A DNA stretch of 32,925 nt from a virus, in the IMG/VR virus record IMGVR_UViG_3300017969_002719, positions 1 to 32,925 of that record; one strand, written 5' to 3'. A program made the position numbers and the translations under genes. Positions within the stretch are counted from its first letter, which is position 1. The number at the start of each line of letters is the position of its first letter. The notes under the pieces were generated by a model, which searched no databases, was not told the DNA's origin, and saw only the letters and a program-made list of their open reading frames with translations. Positions 25,944 through 32,925 of this stretch are shown one piece after another.

Positions 25944-26632
25944 ATTTTTTGTAAAACTCTTTCTATAAACTCTATAGGATAATTATTTCTAAAACTATTC
26001 CAGCATAATTTATCCATAGTTTCGAATGTCTGCGGAGTATTCCACTCAATACCTAAAGTTTCTAAATGCTCTCGCATTTTATCTTGACGTGTACTGTATA
26101 TGTGACTTTCTACATCTGCAATACTAAAGTTAGGTTCGGTGTTATGGTATGTAAAAAAGTAATTAATACTTTTTAGTTTTCCATCTATTACAAAATAACT
26201 TGAAGGATGCATTGAATATTTGTGAAGGCCTAAACTTTTATGTGCATTAATTATTTCGATCATTTGATCTTGCCAGTCCGGTAACACATTATCATAATTT
26301 TCTGTTAAGCAACCTGCACGATTCCAAAAATCTTTTCCGTCAATTTCTAAATAAATTTTACGGTTTGTAGTATCAATCTCTTTTATTTTAGGAACAAGCT
26401 CGGGAAAATTTTCAGTCATTAGAGTTAAGTATTTTACTTCTCTATCAAATTTTTCTTGCATTAGACTAGGATCAACTACTTGATTTTGTCCTTTATGGTA
26501 TTCTCCGTCATTATAATACCATTGTACAAATGTAGTCAAATTAGAATCAACAAGACTTGTATAAATTAAATTGTTTCTACAGAGTCCAGTTCCGGGTATG
26601 TCGTTAAAATAATACTCAAACTTAGTATTCAT
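25940..26632 (-). CDS. Kinase-like fold protein lacking catalytic residues (copy 1)
   Basis: This is a 230-residue protein. MQEKFDREVKYLTLMTENFPELVPKI looks like a kinase alpha-C helix with E65. PDWQDQMIEIINAHKSLGLHKYSMHPSSYFVIDGKLKSINYF matches the usual H-x-D...N catalytic loop and D-F-G region of aminoglycoside or lipopolysaccharide kinases. The catalytic Asp is absent at HPSSYF and the DFG Asp is replaced (SINYF). I infer a pseudokinase or a strongly diverged phosphotransferase. A smaller paralog is at 28013-28567. It is the first gene of the inner minus-strand operon, divergent with 27 nt from an oxygenase gene. Confidence 0.5.
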   Translation of the reverse strand: MNTKFEYYFNDIPGTGLCRNNLIYTSLVDSNLTTFVQWYYNDGEYHKGQNQVVDPSLMQEKFDREVKYLTLMTENFPELVPKIKEIDTTNRKIYLEIDGKDFWNRAGCLTENYDNVLPDWQDQMIEIINAHKSLGLHKYSMHPSSYFVIDGKLKSINYFFTYHNTEPNFSIADVESHIYSTRQDKMREHLETLGIEWNTPQTFETMDKLCWNSFRNNYPIEFIERVLQKI

Positions 26633-26659
26633 ACTACTACTTACCGCATAAGTAGTTAT
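26633..26659. promoter_or_regulatory. 27-bp divergent spacer filled by an inverted repeat
   Basis: Two genes start back to back with ATGs at 26632 (minus) and 26660 (plus). ACTACTTA at 26636-26643 and TAAGTAGT at 26649-26656 form a perfect 8-bp inverted repeat around a 5-nt centre. Both starts follow TAAGTAGT by three bases. CATAAGTA at 26647-26654 is one base from the NATAAATA late motif. A symmetric protein-binding site or paired near-leaderless promoters are possible. Confidence 0.5.
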
Positions 26660-27475
26660 ATGATAAGAGGAATTGGCGGAAAACCGTATATTAACTTAGA
26701 TCCTTACTTAGACATAGAAGGATTCAAAAATTTGCATCCTGAAATATGTCGAGGATTTGCACTAGCACGAGATTATGCAAAAGAAGGCACGTGGATGGCA
26801 CCCGGGTTTGATTGGAAAGATTGTAGTTACACTATTAATTGGAAGCCTATATACAAGGCATGGGAAGAATATCAAGCATTACCAGACGATAATCCTATTA
26901 AGATAGAAGGCAATAAAATATTACCTACTAATTTTGGTGACTATAAACAACGAAATATTTTTACACGTTATTTAAAAGCTACTCTAGATGCTAACGATCC
27001 TTACATATATTATTTTTTATGGAATGAAGGCGATTGGAACGAACGCAATGCCGAACGTCAAAAAACAGAAGAAAGCTCATATTTTCCAGGAGCAGTTAAA
27101 TGGGTAGAAAATTTAGTTACAGAAGGTGTTATTGATCAAATAGGACGTGTGATATTTTTTCATTGTGATCATAACGGAAGAGCATTTGAACACAGAGATT
27201 TAGATGCAAACAATGGCGTCATGGACGATAAACAATATAGTCCGCACAACAACGAATTTATACACATACGCTATCGTACAAAAAGAGGATTTTATATATG
27301 GGATCCAGAAACACAAAACAAGCACTATCTAAATTGTCATGCAGGTTTTTGGAATGACCAAGATTGGCATGGAGGTGAAGAATCTAAAGAAATTGAATAC
27401 GGTATGCGAGTTGATTGTAAGTTTACACCAGAGTTTAGAAAAGTACTTGGTATAAATACTTTAGAATTTTATTAA
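26660..27475 (+). CDS. 2OG-Fe(II) oxygenase-like protein (largest copy)
   Basis: This is a 271-residue protein. AFEHRDLDAN gives the iron ligands H178-x-D180, DWHGGEE gives the distal H237, and GMRVDCKF supplies R250 for the 2-oxoglutarate carboxylate. This is the usual H-x-D...H...R triad plus arginine of the double-stranded beta-helix fold. These enzymes hydroxylate or desaturate a substrate while turning 2-oxoglutarate to succinate and CO2. It is a lone plus-strand gene between two minus-strand genes, ending with a 4-nt convergent overlap with another oxygenase. Substrate unknown; a hydroxylated amino acid, peptide or sugar fits the context. Confidence 0.75.
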   Translation: MIRGIGGKPYINLDPYLDIEGFKNLHPEICRGFALARDYAKEGTWMAPGFDWKDCSYTINWKPIYKAWEEYQALPDDNPIKIEGNKILPTNFGDYKQRNIFTRYLKATLDANDPYIYYFLWNEGDWNERNAERQKTEESSYFPGAVKWVENLVTEGVIDQIGRVIFFHCDHNGRAFEHRDLDANNGVMDDKQYSPHNNEFIHIRYRTKRGFYIWDPETQNKHYLNCHAGFWNDQDWHGGEESKEIEYGMRVDCKFTPEFRKVLGINTLEFY

Positions 27476-28020
27476 CCCCATATATTAAAAAGATACTTTG
27501 GAGTTAGTCCTGCATTTGCACCAGCATGCCAGCTTTTTCTATCTGGCCATTGATATACATTTCCTTGTGCTTCATTATATAAACAAGTATCGTCTAAAAT
27601 AAAAATATGTCCAGGTCTAGGAATATCTATATGACAATGAAATCTTTTAAGATCTCCACTAGCATCTAACGTTTTTTCGTCATCTGTAATATCCCAATGC
27701 CACGGTGCAACATCGCCTGGTAATACTTTACTAATCCAACAATTTATATACGATTTCATTCCGACAAAATCCATAAATGTTGTAACTATTTCTTTGGGGA
27801 ATTGTTCGCCCGGAAAATGCATTTCCCAACTAGCATTACCGCCTTCTGCTTTAAATTTATAACCTGCATCACGCAACGGTGCTGCAACTTCCAGAACACC
27901 TTCTACATGATGTCCTACATCGTGTCTTGGACCTATGTACGCAGGTGTAGAATTGTTTACACATTCAATAACTGCATTCCAGTCTATTATGTTATTACAG
28001 TTTCCTATAAATTTAACCAT
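27472..28020 (-). CDS. 2OG-Fe(II) oxygenase-like protein
   Basis: This is a 182-residue protein. LPGDVAPWHWDITD gives H108-x-D110, preceded by the typical P-G entry loop. RPGHIFILDDTCLYNEAQGNVYQWPDRKSWHAGANAG carries the distal H165. A basic residue ten positions later is K175, which can take the place of the usual Arg for 2OG binding. Resembles the small aspartyl/asparaginyl-hydroxylase type of phage oxygenases. Start ATG at 28020 overlaps the stop of the kinase-like gene by 8 nt. Substrate unknown. Confidence 0.75.
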   Translation of the reverse strand: MVKFIGNCNNIIDWNAVIECVNNSTPAYIGPRHDVGHHVEGVLEVAAPLRDAGYKFKAEGGNASWEMHFPGEQFPKEIVTTFMDFVGMKSYINCWISKVLPGDVAPWHWDITDDEKTLDASGDLKRFHCHIDIPRPGHIFILDDTCLYNEAQGNVYQWPDRKSWHAGANAGLTPKYLFNIWG

Positions 28021-28567
28021 TTAAAAAATTCCCAGGCCAGTTTCCTATGTTTTGTTTTATTGTATATTCATATGTATCTTTGATATTTAAAATGCCGTTT
28101 TCAAATTGAAATCTATTTTTGTCGTTTATAACATCTCCAATAGCATCTTGTTTTATTTCGTCATCGTGACATAGACAGGCATGTAAATCCATTATACAAA
28201 TTTTATCGTTTTTTACAAAAAAAGTATGTGGATATATATTAAGTTTATATAATCCTGCATCCTTTAAGTCTTGTAGAATATACTTAATTTGTTCTCTCCA
28301 GTCATTTGGTAAATTTTTGTTAAAATGAAATAAATGATTTAGATTAGTATCATACCACTTAAATTTAATTTCTTTTTCTAAAGAGTTAACAGAAGTAATC
28401 TCAGGAGCATACCATTTGTGAGATATTAATCCTATGCCTCTTATTTCTTGGTTAAACCAAAACGAATCTTTAAATTTCATTACAAATGTGTCATCGTCAT
28501 AAAGCCCGTCATATATAGGTGTTGCTTGACATAAGTTGCCATCTATATATTTTTTAAATGGAGTCAT
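28013..28567 (-). CDS. Kinase-like fold protein, diverged (copy 2)
   Basis: This 184-residue protein is a paralog of 25940-26632. TFVMKFKDSFWFNQEIRGIGLI places K31 and E41 at the ATP-binding Lys and alpha-C Glu positions. PNDWREQIKYILQDLKDAGLYKLNIYPHTFFVKNDKICIMDLHA aligns with the catalytic loop and ends in MDLH at the DFG Asp position (D127). The catalytic loop Asp is missing (NIYPHTFF). Unlike copy 1 it keeps the Lys, Glu and metal-binding Asp, so it may still bind nucleotide. No signal or membrane segment. It sits between two oxygenases; start overlaps the upstream stop by 14 nt. Confidence 0.5.
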   Translation of the reverse strand: MTPFKKYIDGNLCQATPIYDGLYDDDTFVMKFKDSFWFNQEIRGIGLISHKWYAPEITSVNSLEKEIKFKWYDTNLNHLFHFNKNLPNDWREQIKYILQDLKDAGLYKLNIYPHTFFVKNDKICIMDLHACLCHDDEIKQDAIGDVINDKNRFQFENGILNIKDTYEYTIKQNIGNWPGNFLNG

Positions 28568-29237
28568 AAATTACTCTTGTGTCTAAGTTAAGTTTGTCTA
28601 CTGCTTTTTCTAATTCAGATATTGAATCTTTTTCTAACATAAAAGAAATTGATTTGTCGTTATTTTGTTTGAAATTTGATAATTTATTATTTTTGTTCCA
28701 GTAATTTAACTTTGGACTAATAAATTGATCTACAACATATCTATAATTTTCAGGAGGATTGTTAATAGATAAATTTACTCCTACTGGAGCAGTTAGTGTA
28801 TTTTTATTCAGTAGTTTTCTAACAACCAATTGATATCTACTAGCATCTCCAAAATTTACTGCACTATGTAGTCTTCCGGCATCCATAATATACCAAATAC
28901 CTGGCAGTGTTTGGTGCATGTCTTTTTTGTCTAAGTCTACTAGATAGCTTTCACCTTTTTGTAATGCCAAATGCCATCTATCATCAATGTCAGAATGCAT
29001 AGCATAACACGTTTTAATGTCTAGTTTTATAATTCTAGCTTCGCCTCGATCGCTAGGCAAACTATCAATAATTTCTTCCCAAACAGTATTTTTAAATTCG
29101 TCTTTAATTTCCCAAGGATCGTAAAAGAAATCACCAGTAGGTTGATTTAAACTTAATTTAAAATCAATATTGGGTAAGGAGTTACGTGCTTCATCCATTA
29201 ATTTGTTTGAAACAACAAGTGAAATTCTTTCAATCAT
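28554..29237 (-). CDS. 2OG-Fe(II) oxygenase-like protein with C-terminal extension
   Basis: This is a 227-residue protein. CYAMHSDIDDRWHLAL gives H81-x-D83; GRLHSAVNFGDASRYQLVVR gives distal H124 and R134, exactly ten residues later. This is the aspartyl/asparaginyl-hydroxylase-like arrangement. About 85 residues beyond the oxygenase core, rich in Asn, Lys and Ser, are not recognised. First gene of this minus-strand operon and divergent by 38 nt from the next oxygenase gene. Substrate unknown. Confidence 0.75.
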   Translation of the reverse strand: MIERISLVVSNKLMDEARNSLPNIDFKLSLNQPTGDFFYDPWEIKDEFKNTVWEEIIDSLPSDRGEARIIKLDIKTCYAMHSDIDDRWHLALQKGESYLVDLDKKDMHQTLPGIWYIMDAGRLHSAVNFGDASRYQLVVRKLLNKNTLTAPVGVNLSINNPPENYRYVVDQFISPKLNYWNKNNKLSNFKQNNDKSISFMLEKDSISELEKAVDKLNLDTRVIYDSI

Positions 29238-29275
29238 AACATATTTATGATATAAAGTAGGGTTATAAATACGTT
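29238..29275. promoter_or_regulatory. Divergent spacer with mirrored late-promoter octamers
   Basis: On the plus strand TATAAATA at 29264-29271 is a perfect T4 late octamer ending 4 nt before the ATG at 29276. On the minus strand CATAAATA (29249 down to 29242) also fits NATAAATA and ends 4 nt before the ATG at 29237. The two 15-mers ending in ATG, TATAAATACGTTATG and CATAAATATGTTATG, differ at two positions. If these are used, transcripts would start at or near the start codon. Confidence 0.55.
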
Positions 29276-29776
29276 ATGACTGTGCATATTGAACCTTTTT
29301 GGAATGATTTCTATAAAAAACTCAACTATACTACTGAACATTTCAAAGATCCTAATCAAGTTGAACATTGGAAAAACAGTGGACACGATTTAGAAAAATT
29401 AACAATTGATGTATATCAATTGTCGTATACCAATGAATTTACAGAAACAGTTAAATCTTATTTTCCTAATCTTAAACATATTGGCATTGCAATACATCGA
29501 TTAGTTCCTGGTAACTATCTTCCAGTACATCAAGACAAATATGGATTTTATTCTAAAAAATATAATGTTACAGATTTAAACAACATAAAACGCTACGTCA
29601 TATTTTTAGAAGATAGTGTACCAGGGCATATGCTAGTTGTAAACAACGACTGTTTTACAAATTGGAAATCGGGCAACGTTAAATCTTGGCAAGGTGAAAC
29701 ACCTCACAGTGCTATAAATTTAGGTATGCACAATAGATATACTTTACAAGTTACAGGCATTGTTAATGAAATCTGA
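29276..29776 (+). CDS. 2OG-Fe(II) oxygenase-like protein (small)
   Basis: This is a 166-residue protein. LVPGNYLPVHQDKYG gives H85-x-D87 after the P-G entry loop, GETPHSAINLGMHNRYTLQV gives H144 and R154. The full H-x-D...H...R set is present in a minimal oxygenase core, so it is probably active. Together with four other oxygenases it marks hydroxylation as a main chemistry of the island. It overlaps the next gene by 11 nt. Substrate unknown. Confidence 0.8.
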   Translation: MTVHIEPFWNDFYKKLNYTTEHFKDPNQVEHWKNSGHDLEKLTIDVYQLSYTNEFTETVKSYFPNLKHIGIAIHRLVPGNYLPVHQDKYGFYSKKYNVTDLNNIKRYVIFLEDSVPGHMLVVNNDCFTNWKSGNVKSWQGETPHSAINLGMHNRYTLQVTGIVNEI

Positions 29777-31007
29777 TAGAATAATTTTATTAGAAAATTT
29801 CAATGGAACCTCATGTTTAATATTGGAAGACTGTAGTCGTGTGTTATTAGCTGATTACGATAGCGGCGAAGAACATTTCTATTCTCCTAAGATACAAGAC
29901 TTTAAAAATTATATAGAGTTATTAGGAAATATAAATGTTCCTTATATGATGTTTAACAATACGTTTGAGTCAGTGCAATTCAACACTCTAAAATACGATA
30001 GCTCAACAGTTGATTTTTTAAACAAACAAGGTTTGCACATTTTTTTAACTGAAAATCTAATGAAATACGATAGTGATAGAGTATATCATTCAAGAAGGGC
30101 AAAACAAAACTTTTTGCAACTTAATAATGATAATGGCATAAACGCAGGAATTTTTAATAATCCACGCTGCGGACAATTAGATAGTATACAAGATTTTGTT
30201 AATAACAACAATTTAAATAACGTAACAGTTTATACTTCTGAACACGGTGTTTCAAAAGCATTTTTGAGATATAAAAATTTAAAGTTTGCATGGAAAGATT
30301 TATTTTTACAGCAGTACATAAAACAAAATATTGATAAATCTGTTGTACAAAAACAAAAAATAAAATATACGTTTGTTAATTCAAATTGGAGATATGAACC
30401 TTATAGACATATCATAGCAGCATATCTTAAAAATTATAACTCTAAAATTAGTTGGAGTTATAAATCTACACAAGAAAACTTTAAAAGAAATATTTGGTTC
30501 GAACCTAATAACAAGCTACTGAATGGTTTTAAAAAATTAAATGAAACAGTTCCTTTGTCGTTAGATGTTAATGTTAAAAATCCTACAGTATTAGAAGGCA
30601 ACATTTTAGATAGATTTAAGTTACCAGAATTTGATAATGTGCCAGATATGCCAAACACAATATATTCTGATGCATTCTGTAGTATTGTAAATGAATCAAG
30701 TTTTTTAGATATTACTAGTTACATAAGCGATAAAACTTTATCTGCAATTTTTAACCATATGCCTTTTGTAATTGTTGGACCGCCAAAGTCTCTGCAAACT
30801 GCAAAAGATATGGGCTTCAAAACTTTTGGTAATTATTGGGACGAATCCTATGATGATGAATTTGATCATACAAAACGTATGTATAAAATTTTTGATGTTA
30901 TAGATACTATTGCAGCATATAGCAATGAAGAACTAGCCAGGATCCAGCAAGACATGCAATCGTTGCTGATATATAATAAGCAGCAAATAAAAAATTTAGA
31001 GTTATAA
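29766..31007 (+). CDS. Glycosyltransferase-like protein, DESYDD family (copy 2)
   Basis: The start is ATG 29766 (413 residues); TTG two codons upstream is less likely. IILLENFNGTSCLILEDCS begins the protein, YTFVNSNWRYEPYRHIIAAYL occupies the place of LNRRPSIHR in the 12338-13594 gene, and ISDKTLSAIFNHMPFVIVGPPKSL leads to GFKTFGNYWDESYDDEFDHT, with DESYDD at 359-364. The C-terminal third is therefore paralogous to that gene while the N-terminal half is much diverged. Family role inferred as transfer of a sugar; evidence is weaker than for copy 1. It ends directly before the next oxygenase gene. Confidence 0.55.
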   Translation: MKSDRIILLENFNGTSCLILEDCSRVLLADYDSGEEHFYSPKIQDFKNYIELLGNINVPYMMFNNTFESVQFNTLKYDSSTVDFLNKQGLHIFLTENLMKYDSDRVYHSRRAKQNFLQLNNDNGINAGIFNNPRCGQLDSIQDFVNNNNLNNVTVYTSEHGVSKAFLRYKNLKFAWKDLFLQQYIKQNIDKSVVQKQKIKYTFVNSNWRYEPYRHIIAAYLKNYNSKISWSYKSTQENFKRNIWFEPNNKLLNGFKKLNETVPLSLDVNVKNPTVLEGNILDRFKLPEFDNVPDMPNTIYSDAFCSIVNESSFLDITSYISDKTLSAIFNHMPFVIVGPPKSLQTAKDMGFKTFGNYWDESYDDEFDHTKRMYKIFDVIDTIAAYSNEELARIQQDMQSLLIYNKQQIKNLEL

Positions 31008-31529
31008 ATGAGTATAGATTATTCAGTCTTTGACTGGCAAGAGACATATATGATAGACGAAGTCCCTGCAGATGATGTTTGGGAAAATTTTGCTACGGTA
31101 AAAAAATTAAACTTAGAATCGCACTATCGTAATCTTAACATGCCAAAAGAATGTTCTAAACATTTTATGGCGTTCTCTCCAACACTAGATGATACATTAA
31201 CTTCTTACATAGAACCTTTCAAAGATAAAAAACATCATTATAACTTTTTAAAACTTACCCCTGGTTACAATCTTTGGATGCATTATGATAGCTATTCTAC
31301 TTTTGTGCGTTATAACAACATTACAGAAGTACAATCAGAAAATATCAATAGAACTATTGTAATGCTCACAGACTGGGAACCCGGACAAGTACTACAAATA
31401 AAAAATGATACACATACTAAATGGAGTGTAGGAGACACATATTCTTGGAGTGCATACGCTTGGCACGGTGTTGGTAACTTTGGTTTTACAGATTTTGTAG
31501 TAATGCAAATTACGTGGTTAGACGAATGA
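31008..31529 (+). CDS. 2OG-Fe(II) oxygenase-like protein lacking the usual 2OG arginine
   Basis: This 173-residue protein starts at ATG 31008 with no gap. LTPGYNLWMHYDSYST gives H92-x-D94 after the P-G loop, SAYAWHGVGNFGFTDFVVMQ gives distal H153. Where other copies carry Arg or Lys ten residues after this His, here there is F163, and no basic residue is near. Either a different residue binds 2OG or the protein has another cofactor role. Its end overlaps the aminotransferase as ATGA. Substrate unknown. Confidence 0.7.
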   Translation: MSIDYSVFDWQETYMIDEVPADDVWENFATVKKLNLESHYRNLNMPKECSKHFMAFSPTLDDTLTSYIEPFKDKKHHYNFLKLTPGYNLWMHYDSYSTFVRYNNITEVQSENINRTIVMLTDWEPGQVLQIKNDTHTKWSVGDTYSWSAYAWHGVGNFGFTDFVVMQITWLDE

Positions 31530-32425
31530 GCTATACTTATGATAAAAAACATTTGCCTTTTGGACACTCTACTGCTGTAAACGATAGCACAGTACTAGAT
31601 GTTATAAAAACTATAAGTTTAGAAAACTTTGGTGATGTTGATATTAACAGAACTTTTTGTAAAGAATATTTAGAATGGATTAAACGTCATCCTAATACAT
31701 TTAAAGGACTAGACGAATTCAAATATGCTGTTTATTCGCACGGCACAAGTGAAGCATTTGATAAATTTTATTTAAAAAATTTAAACAGACGGTTTAGAAT
31801 TTTTAAATCGGAATATTTGTACCATCAGCTTGCATGGCGAAACAGCAATTTAGATTGGGCATATATTGAGGATACTAAACTTGATAAAAACGATGCAGTA
31901 ATTATAAGTTATCCTTTTGCTGACACAGGAAACAAACATGAACAAATGGATTTTATATTACATAATTGTGATGCATTAGGTATTCCTGTACTAATAGACT
32001 GTGCATATTATACAATTAGTTCAGGACTTGAATTTGATTTTACTCATAAGTGTATTACTGATATAACTTTTAGTTTGAGTAAAATGTTTCCTGTTGCACA
32101 CGCACGAATTGGTATGCGTTTAACACGAAAAGATGATGACGATACATTATTTGTTTATGAAAAAGCAAACTATCAAAATAGACTAGGTGCAATACTAGGT
32201 TTAGAATTAATTAAAAATTTTGAACCAGATTATATAGTAAACAAGTATAAAGATACACAAATAAAATTTTGTAATCTTACAAATACTGAACCAAGTTCTA
32301 CTGTCCTTTTTGGATTAGGTAATGGAATTTGGAACGATTACAATCGTGGAGGTATCACTAACAGACTTAGCTTCCACAATTATTTAGACAAAGGAGTTTT
32401 AGATGGCAGTACAATCGAACAATGA
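31526..32425 (+). CDS. PLP-dependent aminotransferase-like protein (fold type I)
   Basis: The start is ATG 31526 in an ATGA overlap; a GTG four codons upstream is less likely. The 299 residues are short for a fold type I enzyme. SHGTSEAF (72-79) is the phosphate-binding segment, IDCAYYTIS carries D158 that contacts the PLP ring nitrogen, and FSLSKMFPVAHARIGMRL has the Schiff-base lysine K186. These follow the class I/II order. It would convert a ketone or aldehyde to an amine using an amino donor, or act as a related PLP enzyme. The end overlaps the amidinotransferase by 23 nt, so the two products may work in succession: amine made here, guanidinylated next. That sequence is inference. Confidence 0.75.
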   Translation: MSYTYDKKHLPFGHSTAVNDSTVLDVIKTISLENFGDVDINRTFCKEYLEWIKRHPNTFKGLDEFKYAVYSHGTSEAFDKFYLKNLNRRFRIFKSEYLYHQLAWRNSNLDWAYIEDTKLDKNDAVIISYPFADTGNKHEQMDFILHNCDALGIPVLIDCAYYTISSGLEFDFTHKCITDITFSLSKMFPVAHARIGMRLTRKDDDDTLFVYEKANYQNRLGAILGLELIKNFEPDYIVNKYKDTQIKFCNLTNTEPSSTVLFGLGNGIWNDYNRGGITNRLSFHNYLDKGVLDGSTIEQ

Positions 32426-32925
32426 TTGGGATCCATTAGAAGAGATTTTTGTTGGTACAGCAAAGGGTGCAGTACTACCTACAATGGACCCGAGTGTTCG
32501 TAGTTTTTCTTATGCTACTTATAGTGAAGAAGAACTTGTAGGCTTAGAAGGACCACATGACAAACAAATTATGGAAGAGGCAGAAGAAGATTTAGATATC
32601 TTGGCCGACACACTAACTAAGTTAGGCATTAAAGTACATCGTCCTACTCCTACTGATCACAGTAAAGAATTTAGTTCACCTGACTGGACTACTACTGGCT
32701 GGTATAGCTTTTGCCCAAGAGATTTGTTATTACCGTTAGATAACATGATTATTGAATGTAGCAGTCCTATGAGAGCAAGGCAGTATGAAACTAGAGTGTA
32801 CTATGATTATTTGTATCAGCAAATGAAAGAAGGCACACAGTGGATTAAAAGTCCTTCACCTATACTAAAGGACGACTTATATCAATTTGACGATTTAAGT
32901 GTCCCTACGGTGCGTAACAATGAAA
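32403..32925 (+). CDS. Glycine/inosamine-type amidinotransferase, 3'-truncated by window edge
   Basis: The ATG at 32403 follows AAGGAG by 6 nt and gives 174 codons before the window ends. WDPLEEIFVGTAKGAVLP is the N-terminal hallmark of glycine amidinotransferase and streptomycin-type inosamine-phosphate amidinotransferase. VHRPTP and TTGWYSFCPRDLLL, then NMIIECSSPMRARQYE, match the same family through the first half. The active-site His and Cys lie beyond the window. The family transfers an amidino group from arginine to an amine, leaving ornithine. With an aminotransferase directly upstream, a guanidino-sugar or guanidino-amino acid product is possible. Confidence 0.88.
   Translation, partial: MAVQSNNDWDPLEEIFVGTAKGAVLPTMDPSVRSFSYATYSEEELVGLEGPHDKQIMEEAEEDLDILADTLTKLGIKVHRPTPTDHSKEFSSPDWTTTGWYSFCPRDLLLPLDNMIIECSSPMRARQYETRVYYDYLYQQMKEGTQWIKSPSPILKDDLYQFDDLSVPTVRNNE

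Noticed and set aside
25477-25968. Overlapping plus-strand open frames opposite the PP-loop gene
   Set aside because: The minus frame carries SGGxDS and the four-cysteine site; the plus frames are Cys- and Phe-rich antisense sequence without known motifs.
1-32925. A bacterial surface-polysaccharide locus instead of a phage
   Set aside because: No polymerase, flippase or membrane protein is visible, genes overlap at nearly every junction, and fibre genes with late-type octamers lie directly upstream.
1-32925. CRISPR array, insertion sequence or attachment site
   Set aside because: No direct-repeat array, transposase or integrase was seen, and there is no spacer long enough to hold one.

Overview
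This window looks like part of a marine T4-like tailed phage (myovirus) genome. The reasons are gene packing with start/stop overlaps at almost every junction, low G+C (about 30% by eye in most of the right half), fibre genes with the repeat grammar of cyanophage and pelagiphage structural proteins, T4-type late promoter octamers (NATAAATA), and phage-type 2-oxoglutarate oxygenases and glycosyltransferases. No rRNA, tRNA, transposase, integrase or CRISPR array was seen. The host cannot be named from sequence alone; a SAR11-like or cyanobacterial marine host is plausible.

Layout. (1) 2-7974, plus strand: four virion or tail-fibre genes. The first is cut by the window edge. The fourth is a 1498-residue fibre with about 13 Ig-like modules. 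(2) 7975-8079: a spacer with a strong sigma70-like promoter, a late-promoter-like octamer and two overlapping inverted repeats. (3) 8080-22548, plus strand: a tightly coupled biosynthetic run. It holds a small conserved phage protein, two DxD glycosyltransferases, a structural-looking protein with internal repeats, two paralogous GT-A-like proteins, a GT-like protein ending in a DESYDD signature, an SGNH hydrolase, a nucleotide-sugar dehydrogenase, a methyltransferase and five radical SAM enzymes. (4) 22526-29237, mostly minus strand: two more radical SAM enzymes, a second SGNH hydrolase, a QueC-like PP-loop enzyme, two degenerate kinase-like proteins and two oxygenases. One plus-strand oxygenase gene (26660-27475) sits inside this run. 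(5) 29276-32925, plus strand: two more oxygenases, a second DESYDD-family protein, a PLP aminotransferase and the first 174 codons of a glycine/inosamine-type amidinotransferase.

How the genes may work together. Seven radical SAM enzymes, five 2OG-Fe(II) oxygenases, five glycosyltransferase-like proteins (a sixth, 29766-31007, is more diverged), two SGNH hydrolases, a sugar-nucleotide dehydrogenase, an aminotransferase, an amidinotransferase, a PP-loop enzyme and a methyltransferase lie next to the fibre genes. I infer a phage-encoded pathway that builds and attaches an elaborate decoration, possibly a hydroxylated, aminated or guanidinylated sugar or a modified peptide, on the virion fibre or on the infected cell surface. 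The substrate is unknown. Most families occur as diverged pairs, and two radical SAM gene pairs face each other in mirror order, so the island appears to have grown by duplication and import. This is the best candidate here for an undescribed system.
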